Source: Cerasibacillus terrae
GTDB lineage: Bacteria; Bacillota; Bacilli; Bacillales; Amphibacillaceae
Direction: 5' to 3'
DNA: 64,000 nt
NCBI RefSeq assembly: GCF_008039555.1
Contig: NZ_VDUW01000005.1
Coordinates: 164,048 to 228,047, forward strand
The notes beneath the pieces were generated by a model that had not been told where the DNA came from, made no database searches, and saw nothing but the letters and a program-made list of their open reading frames with translations. This document shows, piece after piece, positions 40,600 through 48,840 of the stretch (its first letter is position 1; every line of letters begins with the position of its first letter). Made by a program: the position numbers and the translations under genes.

Positions 40600-40641
40600 T
40601 AAAAGCATGTAGTGAAGAAGCTTACTCACTACATGCCTTTT
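40600..40641. terminator. Bidirectional terminator
   Basis: AAAAGCATGTAGTGA pairs with TCACTACATGCCTTTT between the convergent NSS and ABC-F genes. Confidence 0.8.
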
Positions 40642-40644
40642 AGT

Positions 40645-42213
40645 TTAGTCATTTAATTTTCGTTTTTCTATTAAAAGCCGCTGAAATTCTCTTTCTAGTT
40701 GTTCACATGGTTCAATACTTAATCGACTTAAAATTTCTGCTATTTTTGTTTCGATGACAAGTCGCTTTTCTTCCATACTATCTTGTTTATTTATTTGTTT
40801 GCTTTCTTTGAACTGTTTATAAGTTCCTTCAAAAAGATTAATTTCGGGATGAACAAATTCTAAGATACTTGTCGCAATTGTTTCAATAAAGCGTCGATCA
40901 TGGGAAACAAACAAAATCGTCCCATCGTATTCTTTTAGCAAACCCTCTAATGCACGAACAGCTTCAATATCAAGGAAACTGGTTGGCTCATCTAGAATAA
41001 GTGTGTTGATATCACTGACAAATATTTTCGCAAGTGCTACTTTTACTCGTTCTCCGCCACTTAACACATCTACCTTTTTATGCACATCATCCCTGAAAAA
41101 ATGCAGTCTTGCAAGTACTGTTCGGATCAATGTCTCACTTTGTTTCGATGAAAAAGAAACATTTTCTAAAATCGATTTGTTTACATCGAGTATGTTTAGA
41201 TTTTGACTAAAATAACCAACTTTTACTGTAGGAGAAATCGTTATCCCATCATCTTGATTGATTATTTTTTTCACAAGGGTTGTTTTTCCGCTACCATTTG
41301 GTCCAATAATTGCTAATTTCTCTCCACCCCGAATATAGAATTGAGTCTTTTCCCAAAGAATACGCTCTCCTATTTTTCCTTCAACACCTTCCACTCTTAT
41401 TACCATTTTATCTTGATTCACATCTACATGAGGCAAATCCATTTTAAGTGGTGGCATTTCTTTTATCTTTTCGACTTTTTCAAGTTTCTCGAGTCTCGTT
41501 TCAAGTGCTTTTGCTGTTTTTTGTAATTTCTTTTGTTTTTTCGCAAAATATGGTTTTGCACCAATTATTTTCGCTTCAGATTTACTAACTGTTTTAGGTG
41601 TCTTTGTTGCTCGATTCGCCTTTTTTTCTTTTAGTTGCATAGCATCTTCTAATTGTTTTTTCTTCTTCTCGTATTTTTCATATTCTACTTTCTGGTGTTG
41701 CTGCTCTAATTCCTTTTGATTCACATAGAAACTGTAATTTCCTTTGTACTCCTTTATTATCCCTTCATCAATCTCCCATATAGTTGTACAGATAGCATCT
41801 AAAAAAGCACGGTCATGTGATACAATGACAAAGGAACCTTTCCATTCATGAAGTATCTCCTCTAACCATTCCATATGTTTTGTATCAAGATTTGTGGTTG
41901 GTTCATCTGCAAATAATAGACCAGAATCCTTAACAAGTGCTTTGGTGATATAGGCTTGTGTTACTTCACCACCACTTTTTGTAGTATCTGTTCTTTTTAA
42001 TTGTGGTAATAGCTCACACATTACATGACATGTAACCCTTCCTTTTTCAGGGGAAACCTTTCCGGCTAAAATATGTAATAATGTCGTTTTACCACTACCA
42101 TTAGGACCAACTAGACCAATCCGATCATTTTTATAAATTTTTAATTGTTCTATATTTAATAGTAGGCGACTCTTCACATAATGTTTTATGTGATCTGCTT
42201 CTAATAAAATCAT
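40645..42213 (-). CDS. Vga/VmlR-type ABC-F ribosomal protection protein
   Basis: A 522-residue cytosolic protein with two ABC ATPase domains and no membrane part, the same length as Vga(A). Domain 1: Walker A GPNGSGKTT (36-44), short signature TKSGGEVT (78-85), Walker B LLFADEPTTNLD. The linker (about 180-270) is the basic, helical antibiotic-resistance domain that reaches the peptidyl-transferase centre, with RATKTPK and IGAKPYFAKKQKKL as in Vga proteins. Domain 2: IIGPNGSGKTT, VLSGGERVKVALAK, LILDEPTSFLD. The family displaces lincosamides, streptogramin A and pleuromutilins from the 50S subunit. The ATG at 42213 follows GGGGATG; a longer in-frame start is unlikely. An attenuator leader precedes it. 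Chromosomal context without mobile elements suggests an intrinsic gene. Confidence 0.9.
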   Translation of the reverse strand: MILLEADHIKHYVKSRLLLNIEQLKIYKNDRIGLVGPNGSGKTTLLHILAGKVSPEKGRVTCHVMCELLPQLKRTDTTKSGGEVTQAYITKALVKDSGLLFADEPTTNLDTKHMEWLEEILHEWKGSFVIVSHDRAFLDAICTTIWEIDEGIIKEYKGNYSFYVNQKELEQQHQKVEYEKYEKKKKQLEDAMQLKEKKANRATKTPKTVSKSEAKIIGAKPYFAKKQKKLQKTAKALETRLEKLEKVEKIKEMPPLKMDLPHVDVNQDKMVIRVEGVEGKIGERILWEKTQFYIRGGEKLAIIGPNGSGKTTLVKKIINQDDGITISPTVKVGYFSQNLNILDVNKSILENVSFSSKQSETLIRTVLARLHFFRDDVHKKVDVLSGGERVKVALAKIFVSDINTLILDEPTSFLDIEAVRALEGLLKEYDGTILFVSHDRRFIETIATSILEFVHPEINLFEGTYKQFKESKQINKQDSMEEKRLVIETKIAEILSRLSIEPCEQLEREFQRLLIEKRKLND

Positions 42214-42244
42214 CCAATCATCCCCATATTCATTTTTCAGGGAC

Positions 42245-42281
42245 AAAAAATGCCCCTATCTACTTCAGAATAGGAGGCATT
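42245..42281 (-). terminator. Attenuator terminator before the ABC-F gene
   Basis: Minus-strand AATGCCTCCTAT pairs with ATAGGGGCATT (one bulged base), followed by TTTTTT. It ends only 32 bases before the ABC-F start, so most transcripts should stop here unless antitermination occurs. Confidence 0.7.
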
Positions 42282-42318
42282 AATAGGCTGAACCGACAAG
42301 CTTTTGTCAGTTTCAGGC
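42282..42318 (-). promoter_or_regulatory. Leader hairpin overlapping the leader-peptide stop
   Basis: Minus-strand GGCCTGAAACTGACAA pairs with TTGTCGGTTCAGCC around an AAGC loop. The 5' arm contains the last codons and TGA of the leader ORF, so a ribosome stalled there would open this hairpin and change folding of the next one. Confidence 0.6.
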
Positions 42319-42399
42319 CTTATGGTGATATCTTTTATTGCAATAATACAGTAGTTCACCCACAAGACAAAGACTACTGATTTTTGACATTGCAAACAT
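42313..42399 (-). CDS. Leader peptide of the ABC-F attenuator
   Basis: A 28-codon ORF starting MFAMSKISSLCLVGELL, with AGGATTGG about nine bases ahead of its ATG. Its stop lies in the first leader hairpin, and a terminator follows before the ABC-F gene. That layout is the one used for antibiotic-sensing attenuation, where drug-stalled ribosomes on the leader relieve termination. The C-terminal part is rich in Tyr, His and Lys. A second candidate uORF of seven codons (MKILLYF) lies just upstream at about 42440-42463. Confidence 0.55.
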   Translation of the reverse strand: MFAMSKISSLCLVGELLYYCNKRYHHKA

Positions 42400-42554
42400 A
42401 AAAATACCAATCCTATTCTGAAAACAGTGATTGAAGGCATCAGAAATAAAGCAGAATTTTCATCTGCCAAAAAACACCTTCAATAAAAAGCCTTAGTAAA
42501 TAGGATTAGTACTTCATGCGTTTGGTTCACCCTTCCGTTCATTCATTTAATTTT

Positions 42555-42583
42555 ACTGTAAATGATAGGAGGCTAATTGTCAA
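42555..42583 (-). promoter_or_regulatory. Promoter of the ABC-F transcript
   Basis: Minus-strand TTGACA (42578-42583), 17 bases, TACAGT (42555-42560). Transcription would begin near 42548, giving a leader of about 335 bases before the ABC-F start. Confidence 0.55.
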
Positions 42584-42655
42584 ATTTTTTGTTTTTTTAT
42601 TAATAGGATGATTACACGGTACATCATAATGGAATCATCGTGACTACTTTTAGAT

Positions 42656-42692
42656 AAAAAAACGGGCATGCTGGAAGATCCAACTGCCCGAT
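42656..42692 (-). terminator. Terminator of the U32 operon
   Basis: Minus-strand CGGGCAGTTGGA pairs with TCCAGCATGCCCG, followed by a run of seven T. Confidence 0.8.
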
Positions 42693-42714
42693 TTCATAGT
42701 AACTTTTGCGATTA

Positions 42715-43947
42715 TTATTTCTTCTTCCGCATCATATCATAAGGTTGAACTGGTGCATCGACTTTCATTTTGAATTTCATCAAAGGATGTGGTGCGCGAT
42801 CAATTGGCTCTCCTTTTTCATCCCACATTTGTTCTACTTTCTGGTAATGGTGGGTGAATCCTGGGCCATAAAATTCTACTTCATCACCAATTCCAAAATT
42901 ATTCCGCTGTTCAATTGTTGCGATACCTGTCTCTTCATCATAGTCAAGTACTTGTCCAATAAAACGATACACAGGAATTTTTCGGCGTTTCCCAAATAAT
43001 TGCTGATTTTCATCAGGTGTTCCATAATAAAATCCGGTTGCTAATTCTCGTTGGGCAACTTTCCATAGTTCTTCTTCCCATGCCGGGTTAAATTTATAGT
43101 TATCTGGGTCTTTGCAATAAGTATCAATTGCTTCACGGTACACATTAGAAACAGTCGAAACATAATGAATGGATTTCATGCGCCCTTCAATTTTTAAACT
43201 TTCCACCCCAGCTTCTACTAAATCTGGAATATGGTGGATCATTGACATATCAACCGCACTCATTGAAAAATCTTCTGTCGGTTCCCCACCAAGTAATGAT
43301 TGGCGGTCATTTTCCCCATCCACTTCAAATAAGTCATATTTCCAACGACAGGATTGGGAACATCCACCACGATTCGCATCTCTCATAGACATATGATTGG
43401 ATAATACACATCGTCCGGAATAGGAAATACACATGGCCCCGTGAATAAACACTTCTAATTCAACATCTGTCTTCCGGCGAATTTCCTTGATTTCATCCAT
43501 CCCTACTTCACGCGCTAAAACAACTCGTTCCAAACCTTCTTCTTTCCAAAAATTTAATGTTTCGTAGTTTGTTGCTGATGCTTGGGTAGATAAGTGAATT
43601 GGTAATCCTTCTGCTTCTGTTGCACAAATTTCAATTAATGCCGGGTCAGATACAATCACAGCATCAATCCCTATATCACGGACAGAACGAAAGAACTCTC
43701 CAGCACCTTTTGCATCATTTTCATGTGTGACCATATTTGCTGCAACATATATTTTTGCATTGTGCTCTTTAGCAAATGCAATTCCCTCTTTCATTTCATC
43801 TATTGTGAAATTCCCTGCACGCCTCCGTAAACTAAATGCATTTCCACCAATGTAAACTGCATCAGCGCCATAACGAATGGCTGTTTTTAATTTTCCCAAA
43901 GTCCCTGCTGGTGCGAGGACTTCTGGTTTTTTTGTAATTGTTCTCAA
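42715..43947 (-). CDS. U32 family protein (YrrO-like)
   Basis: A 410-residue peptidase U32-family protein. The signature EVFIHGAMCISYSGRCVLSNHMSMRDANRGGCSQ-type segment near residues 155-190 contains the conserved cysteines (CISYSGRC, GGCSQSCRW) that suit Fe-S cluster binding. Family members include the tRNA/23S hydroxylation enzymes TrhP and RlhA, and the YrrN/YrrO pair of Bacilli is linked to tRNA hydroxylation, so RNA modification is more likely than proteolysis. The TTG at 43947 has TTGGAGGGG ahead; the upstream ATG lacks a ribosome site. Follows the smaller U32 gene by 54 bases. Confidence 0.88.
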   Translation of the reverse strand: MRTITKKPEVLAPAGTLGKLKTAIRYGADAVYIGGNAFSLRRRAGNFTIDEMKEGIAFAKEHNAKIYVAANMVTHENDAKGAGEFFRSVRDIGIDAVIVSDPALIEICATEAEGLPIHLSTQASATNYETLNFWKEEGLERVVLAREVGMDEIKEIRRKTDVELEVFIHGAMCISYSGRCVLSNHMSMRDANRGGCSQSCRWKYDLFEVDGENDRQSLLGGEPTEDFSMSAVDMSMIHHIPDLVEAGVESLKIEGRMKSIHYVSTVSNVYREAIDTYCKDPDNYKFNPAWEEELWKVAQRELATGFYYGTPDENQQLFGKRRKIPVYRFIGQVLDYDEETGIATIEQRNNFGIGDEVEFYGPGFTHHYQKVEQMWDEKGEPIDRAPHPLMKFKMKVDAPVQPYDMMRKKK

Positions 43948-44001
43948 AGCTTTTCCCCTCCAACAATATGAACAAAAAATTTCCCAAAACAAACTATATG
44001 T

Positions 44002-44922
44002 TTATTTCACATCTGATGAATCCATTGTAAAAAATCCCGCATCCAATGTTCGTTCCTTTGGATGTAAAGAAAGGAGTTTCTCTTGTAGCTCATTCATCAA
44101 CTCTTCTGACCAACACTTTTCTTTGAAAGCCTGTTTCGCTTGAGCAAAGATATGGGCGATTTTTACAAAGTCATCCCCTCTTGTAAAAACCCCGTCTAAT
44201 TTCCATGTTGTTAATCCCACTTCAACTAGTTTTTCCAAATATGGTAGTAAATTTACATCATCTGTTGCAAAGATATGTGTACCATTTTGGTCTTCATAAA
44301 CAGAGTAATGGGTGTCCGGGTCTTTCTTTTCAGACAAGAATAGCCCTCTTTCTTTTTCTGTTTTCGTCTTTTGTTCTGTGAAGTTCACGTAATTTTCAAC
44401 AAGTGGCCGCAATGATTGATGGATGCATGTTGCACCATAGACAAGTATTTCTAATGGTATTGTCACTTGTTTCGCCATTTTTTCTAATTCCTCATATGGT
44501 ATTTCACGGGCTAAAACGGCTCCTTTTGCTCCTCGCTTCACCCAAAAATTAATTTGATTTGCACTAGTTACCATTGTTTGTGCATCATAAATATACGAAA
44601 GCTTGATATCATTCTTCTTCATTAAATGAATAACCCCAGGGTCACCAACTGTTATTTCATCTACAGTGATTTTTTCTAATTCTTTTAAATAAGGAATCAC
44701 TGTTTTAATTCGGTCATTATGCATGATTGCATTGACAGCAACACAAACTTTTTTCCCTTTGTTATGGGCTATCTCTGTAATTTCTGCAATTTCTTCCGTG
44801 GTAAATGAAGCGGGTAAACGTAGTCCAAAATCATCTTCCCCAATATATAGCTTATCAATCCCAGCATCTACCAACTGTTCTGCTTGCTTTACTGACTCTG
44901 CAGTTGCAACTAGTTCAAACAT
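44002..44922 (-). CDS. U32 family protein (YrrN-like)
   Basis: A 306-residue U32 protein with an N-terminal barrel (MFELVATAESVKQAEQLVDAG, YIGEDDFGLRLP) and ILVYGATCIHQSLRPL near residue 158, where the larger paralogue has a Cys-rich signature; most of the cluster cysteines are absent here. It is probably the non-catalytic partner of the downstream YrrO-like protein. AAAAGGGGGATTG precedes the ATG. First gene of the pair. Confidence 0.87.
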   Translation of the reverse strand: MFELVATAESVKQAEQLVDAGIDKLYIGEDDFGLRLPASFTTEEIAEITEIAHNKGKKVCVAVNAIMHNDRIKTVIPYLKELEKITVDEITVGDPGVIHLMKKNDIKLSYIYDAQTMVTSANQINFWVKRGAKGAVLAREIPYEELEKMAKQVTIPLEILVYGATCIHQSLRPLVENYVNFTEQKTKTEKERGLFLSEKKDPDTHYSVYEDQNGTHIFATDDVNLLPYLEKLVEVGLTTWKLDGVFTRGDDFVKIAHIFAQAKQAFKEKCWSEELMNELQEKLLSLHPKERTLDAGFFTMDSSDVK

Positions 44923-45120
44923 TCACAATCCCCCTTTTCAAACATCCATGATAATTTTATCACAAAAGTATTTCCGTAACGAATGAATTATTTATGACAA
45001 TCTTGTAGGATAGCTATTATAGGGATTAAAATGATGTTATTATGATTTTTTTATTATACTTAAAATCCCTTTAGGTATAAACAAGAAGGAGAATTCGCCT
45101 TCAACCATAAATTTAAAATA

Positions 45121-45160
45121 AAATATCCTTCTAGGACAGAAAGCCCAGAAGGATATGAAA
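45121..45160 (-). terminator. Terminator after the 108-residue membrane protein
   Basis: Minus-strand CATATCCTTCT pairs with AGAAGGATATTTTATTTT. Confidence 0.7.
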
Positions 45161-45169
45161 AGAATCCTA

Positions 45170-45496
45170 TTAATTTTGTTTTGATTCTTGAAAATAAAGT
45201 GTTGCTTCTTCTGTCACTGTATTATCTTCAGCGGGGTAAAACAACACCTTCCCCAATAAAACAAGTGCTGTTAAACTTAGAAATGCATCCCCGAATGTTG
45301 CCTGCCCCACAACACCATGCTGTTCTGCTAAAATTCCCACTTGATAAAATGATATAATACTAAAAATCCATGCTAAAAAGGAAAAAATAAAAGTAAGATT
45401 TTTTATTCCAGATACTTTCTCTTTTATCATATATAAAGCAAACATTAGAAAGTAAGCAAAAATGGATGCTACTACAATAGAACTTAAATATGTCAT
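45170..45496 (-). CDS. Small three-span membrane protein
   Basis: A 108-residue protein with hydrophobic spans at about 5-24, 32-52 and 70-88, and a polar C-terminal tail. There is no motif I recognise. It has a GGGGGGAG ribosome site ahead of ATG at 45496 and its own terminator, so it looks real. Function unknown. Confidence 0.65.
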   Translation of the reverse strand: MTYLSSIVVASIFAYFLMFALYMIKEKVSGIKNLTFIFSFLAWIFSIISFYQVGILAEQHGVVGQATFGDAFLSLTALVLLGKVLFYPAEDNTVTEEATLYFQESKQN

Positions 45497-45670
45497 ATGA
45501 ATCTCCCCCCATCCATATTACATTCTATGTATATTAAAACAGTTTTTTTACATTTTGTCAAAAAATAGACACACTTTGTTCATCTTTTGTTCACAATTGT
45601 TTTTTAAAATATCGATTCTAGATATTTTAGTAAACATCTCCATTTCACTTCCAAAACATTATCCTAATAT

Positions 45671-46318
45671 TTAATAAGCGTATTTCACTTCAACAGTAGC
45701 CTGAACTGTGATTTGTCCTGGTTGGATTGGCGTGATTGATTTCTCCATGGTGGCAAGGTATGGTTGGGGTACTTGTTTTGTTATTTCTGTAATTTTGATT
45801 GGCTGGGTATGAAGTGACAATTGTAGTGTTCGGGCGATTGTTTCGGCTTTTCTTTGGGCATTTTCTAAAGCTTTGATAAGTGCCTGTTGATAAATCACTT
45901 GTGGATGTTTTACTGTAAAGTCGATACCTTCTATCCGATTTGCACCACTTTTAATTGCTGTGTCAATGACTCTACCTGTCTCACCGATATTTTCTATCTG
46001 AACGGATAAACCATGGATTACTTCATATCCTCTAAATACTTGTTTTTCCTCAATATAATCATATTGAGGATGAATATCATACACTACAGTTTGGATATTT
46101 TCTCTGGAAATCCCAAGTTGCACAAGGGACTCGATAACCTGATTCGTTTTATTAGCATTTTCCTGTTGAGCTGCCATTAGTTGCATATTTTCAGTTTGTA
46201 TACTAATGCGGATTCTCGCTATATTTGGTGCAACAGATATAGAACCCTCACCAAAAACAGTGATTATTTGATTGAGATTACTTCTTACTTGATTTGTCAT
46301 CATATACGGATATTGCAT
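45671..46318 (-). CDS. SIMPL-domain (DUF541) protein
   Basis: A 215-residue SIMPL-domain protein. VFGEGSISVAPNIARIRISIQTEN near residues 21-44 and GYEVIHGLSVQIENIGETGRVIDTAIKSGANRI (split around residue 110) are family marks. Unlike many relatives it has no signal peptide and looks cytosolic. The family includes the oxidative-stress protein YggE and IRAK-associated proteins; its bacterial role is unclear. The ATG at 46318 follows AAGGGTGG. Confidence 0.85.
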   Translation of the reverse strand: MQYPYMMTNQVRSNLNQIITVFGEGSISVAPNIARIRISIQTENMQLMAAQQENANKTNQVIESLVQLGISRENIQTVVYDIHPQYDYIEEKQVFRGYEVIHGLSVQIENIGETGRVIDTAIKSGANRIEGIDFTVKHPQVIYQQALIKALENAQRKAETIARTLQLSLHTQPIKITEITKQVPQPYLATMEKSITPIQPGQITVQATVEVKYAY

Positions 46319-46401
46319 AATAAACCACCCTTTCTCGTTTATGAATATCTATGCGAAAAAGGGTTGTCATTATGTCTCTTCAAGTCCATTAGCCAAAATT
46401 T

Positions 46402-46899
46402 TTAATAGTTAGCTTTGTGCATGTAATCTTTCTCATTCGCAGTAAATTGTTTTATTTGATCCTGTTTATAAACGAGATGATAGGTATAAAGTTTGTTATC
46501 TCGCAGCATATATGGTAGAAAATATTTGATATTACTTACAACACCTTTATTTTCCTGATGTAATATCCACGAAATATCCTTCCATTCAAGGACTCCTTCC
46601 CGTGTTTGAATAGGAGTATCATAGGAAAATGTTTCAGGTACATTCGCAAGATAAGCATACATGCCACTTAATGGTGAGTCATCAACATTCCAAGTAATGG
46701 TTCCTTTATAATCCACATGGGAAAGTGTGATACCAGTTTCTTCTTCTACTTCTCGTATAACACATTGCTCATGTGTTTCTTCTTTTTCCACTTTACCCCC
46801 TACTCCATTCCACATTCCCATTAATGGTGATTTATTTCTATTTAATAGTAAAATTTCATTTCCTCTTTTGATAAAACAAATTGTATATGGAAGCATCAT
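46402..46899 (-). CDS. NUDIX hydrolase under T-box control
   Basis: A 165-residue MutT-like hydrolase. The full Nudix box GX5EX7REUXEEXGU spans residues 35-57 (Gly35, Glu41, Arg49, Glu50, Glu53, Glu54, Gly56), so it should bind Mg2+ and cleave a nucleoside diphosphate linked to another group. The N-terminus resembles 8-oxo-dGTP diphosphatases of the YtkD/MutT type. AGAAGGG lies four to five bases before the tandem ATG. The unusual feature is upstream: a complete T-box leader with promoter and terminator ends about 60 bases before the start, so expression should depend on the charging of a tRNA. That suggests a substrate tied to amino-acid or tRNA metabolism, or a translocated regulatory element. 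Confidence 0.87.
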   Translation of the reverse strand: MMLPYTICFIKRGNEILLLNRNKSPLMGMWNGVGGKVEKEETHEQCVIREVEEETGITLSHVDYKGTITWNVDDSPLSGMYAYLANVPETFSYDTPIQTREGVLEWKDISWILHQENKGVVSNIKYFLPYMLRDNKLYTYHLVYKQDQIKQFTANEKDYMHKANY

Positions 46900-46964
46900 T
46901 AAACCCTTCTTTTCCTTTATTTTTCATTTACGACAAATAAATGTGGAGGTATTACAGCGCAAAA

Positions 46965-47198
46965 AATATAAAAATCTCGCCTCTAAATATCTATAGAGAC
47001 GAGATTGTTCCCGCGGTACCACTCTGATTTGTTCCTAAGAACCAGCTTGATTCATGATAACGAGCATGATCCCGGCCTGTTTTTCAGGCATCTCAGAAGT
47101 GCGTTTCATAATGACTGGATTATTAGGCTTACACCATCCCTAACTCGCTTCCATCCCTTTCCATTACTACTCTCTTCCTCATTGAATTTCCGTATAAT
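46965..47198 (-). ncRNA. T-box leader in front of the NUDIX gene
   Basis: The minus strand has the T-box sequence AGAGUGGUACCGCGG (46998... to 47027 region) and a following terminator at 46968-47008 (AATCTCGTCTCTA pairing with TTTAGAGGCGAGATTTTT). Stem I has the AG-rich bulge (AGGAAGAGAGUAG), upper pairs UAAUG/CAUUA and a GGGAUGGUG distal loop. The 3' side of the specifier loop reads UGAAACGCA before the closing CUUCU. By the specifier-plus-A rule that fits the other T-box here, the codon is CGC (Arg); ACG (Thr) is the alternative. Confidence 0.85.
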
Positions 47199-47206
47199 TT
47201 TTATTT

Positions 47207-47235
47207 ATTTTATCCAACTTTTAACAAAGAGTCAA
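47207..47235 (-). promoter_or_regulatory. Promoter of the T-box/NUDIX transcript
   Basis: Minus-strand TTGACT (47230-47235), 17 bases, TAAAAT (47207-47212). The predicted start near 47200 sits just upstream of T-box stem I. Confidence 0.75.
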
Positions 47236-47246
47236 TAACTTTCATT

Positions 47247-47615
47247 CTATTCATCCAACGATACTTTCATTTTCTGTAATGACGGTGGACAAATATAATT
47301 ATACTCTTTTATTTTCTTATTTATTTCTTTGATTGCTTTTCGTTTCTTTATCTTGTCCGTATAAGTTGATATGACTTCTTTTAAATGGTCAATTTCTTTT
47401 CCTAATTCAATCCATCTCGGTAAAACATGATTATCTTTCATTGTTTTATATAGTTGTGCTTCATAGGGATTTGAAGCCTGTCTGCCTAGTTCTAATGGCT
47501 TTCCTTTTCCAGGCAAATCATCAAAATGACCATCCTTCTCGGCTTGTTCTATAATTTCCGATAAATGATCCTTATACTCTAATTTTTCATCGATTTCATA
47601 CCGCTTTTTTGACAA
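47247..47615 (-). CDS. DUF1992 (DnaJ-homologue subfamily) protein
   Basis: A 122-residue protein of the DUF1992 family: EIIEQAEKDGHFDDLPGKGKPL near residues 21-42 and NPYEAQLYKTMKDNHVLPRWIE near 50-71 are the family core. A basic helical C-terminus (KIKKRKAIKEINKKIKEYN) follows. The eukaryotic relative DNAJC28 gives the name; no biochemical role is known. The TTG at 47615 has GGGGGAG six bases ahead, better than the ATG five codons upstream. It reads into the T-box transcript's promoter region but has no visible terminator. Confidence 0.78.
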   Translation of the reverse strand: MSKKRYEIDEKLEYKDHLSEIIEQAEKDGHFDDLPGKGKPLELGRQASNPYEAQLYKTMKDNHVLPRWIELGKEIDHLKEVISTYTDKIKKRKAIKEINKKIKEYNYICPPSLQKMKVSLDE

Positions 47616-47772
47616 TACATTCTCCCCCATCCACTAGTAATCTGACACCTTTTTCCAAACAACAGCTAAGTTAACGACTATCCCTATTCTAAATTGATAT
47701 CTTATGTTATACATATAGTATGATGATTTTTTTTAATGAAATTTTGATATTTAATGTGAAGGAGTCAAAATA

Positions 47773-48057
47773 ATGCTGTCAAACTTTCTTTTCACTACTA
47801 TTATTTTATTTATTGTTATATTAAGTATAAGCTTAATATTAAAAAAAAGGAACTCCAAACTCCAACATTTAATCCCAATTACTGGGGCTGGAATTGGACT
47901 TATTTTCATTGCTATTTCTCTTTTTCTAAAGAGCTCAGATGAATTAGGATTGACTGTCTATGCTTTTAGTTTATTTATTAGTTCGGCAATTGCTTTTATG
48001 GTATCTGCCATGGTAGACAATATGAAACAATTAAAAAGCCATTATCGACCAAAATAA
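47773..48057 (+). CDS. YesK-like small membrane protein
   Basis: A 94-residue protein with three spans (about 4-24, 33-54, 62-82) and a basic tail. The pattern GAGIGLIFIAISLFLKSSDELGLTVYAFS resembles the YesK family of Bacillus (split here at residues 39-67). GTGAAGGAG precedes the ATG. Function unknown. It is convergent with ypsA. Confidence 0.65.
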   Translation: MLSNFLFTTIILFIVILSISLILKKRNSKLQHLIPITGAGIGLIFIAISLFLKSSDELGLTVYAFSLFISSAIAFMVSAMVDNMKQLKSHYRPK

Positions 48058-48104
48058 TAAAATGATGAAATGAAGAGTTCACCTCAAGTAATATTAGGGA
48101 AAAC

Positions 48105-48656
48105 TTATTCCCAGTATCTTGGATCACTCATCTGCCATTCTAAGACGGCATCCTCTAAATCAGCTGGGGTAAGAAAATAGATGGGATAATTATCCTTTTT
48201 CTTAGCCTCTTTGTATAAAAATCGATTACTGCCAGGGAATTCTTCATCCATTAAAAAAAGGGACCCTTCTGTTTTTTCAACCAACCATTTATTCATTGCC
48301 TTAAACTGAAAAGGTCCTTTATAATCTCCTTTATAAAGTGGTTTATAAAAATCAGCCTGTACCATGATATCCTGGTATAAAAACTGGATTGGTTCTGGCC
48401 AGCGATTATCCTGATTTTCAAATGGGGGAATCATACCTAAGTTAATATCGTATATTTCTTTTAATTCAAGAACAACTTCCGCAGTCCATAATTCTACTCC
48501 CATTTGTCCAGAAACAATAACCCACTCGACACCTTCTTCAATAAACTGGGTTAATCTTTTTTTTAACGCATATTTTATAAATTGTATCCGCCCGTCATCA
48601 TGTTTAAAAATATTCATTTCCATTGGTTTATAACCCGTAACAGCCAGTGTTTTCAT
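48105..48656 (-). CDS. ypsA: YpsA/DUF1273 SLOG-superfamily protein
   Basis: A 183-residue protein starting MKTLAVTGYKPMEMNIF. The motif VIVSGQMGVELWTAEV near residues 46-61 and EETGxxF-like FPGSNRFLYKEA are typical of YpsA. The SLOG fold binds nucleotides or related ligands; YpsA of Bacillus has been linked to cell-division inhibition and oxidative stress. Length is normal. Monocistronic. Confidence 0.88.
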   Translation of the reverse strand: MKTLAVTGYKPMEMNIFKHDDGRIQFIKYALKKRLTQFIEEGVEWVIVSGQMGVELWTAEVVLELKEIYDINLGMIPPFENQDNRWPEPIQFLYQDIMVQADFYKPLYKGDYKGPFQFKAMNKWLVEKTEGSLFLMDEEFPGSNRFLYKEAKKKDNYPIYFLTPADLEDAVLEWQMSDPRYWE

Positions 48657-48840
48657 CCAATATACCTTCCTTTAAATCCGCTACATATTTTGATTGAACA
48701 ATTACCTATATTATACATGTCAATTGTTTAACAGTAAAAGAGCATATCTGCAAATCCTTCGACTCATATATCGGGATTTCGTCCTCATTTGGAATTGTTA
48801 AAAGGAAAAAGGAGCTGCGAAAAAACAGCCCCTTTTGGTT

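Noticed and set aside
42237..42470. 77-codon minus-strand ORF before the ABC-F gene
   Set aside because: It runs through both leader hairpins and the terminator in a frame without a ribosome site; the 28-codon leader ORF with a ribosome site in another frame explains the region better.
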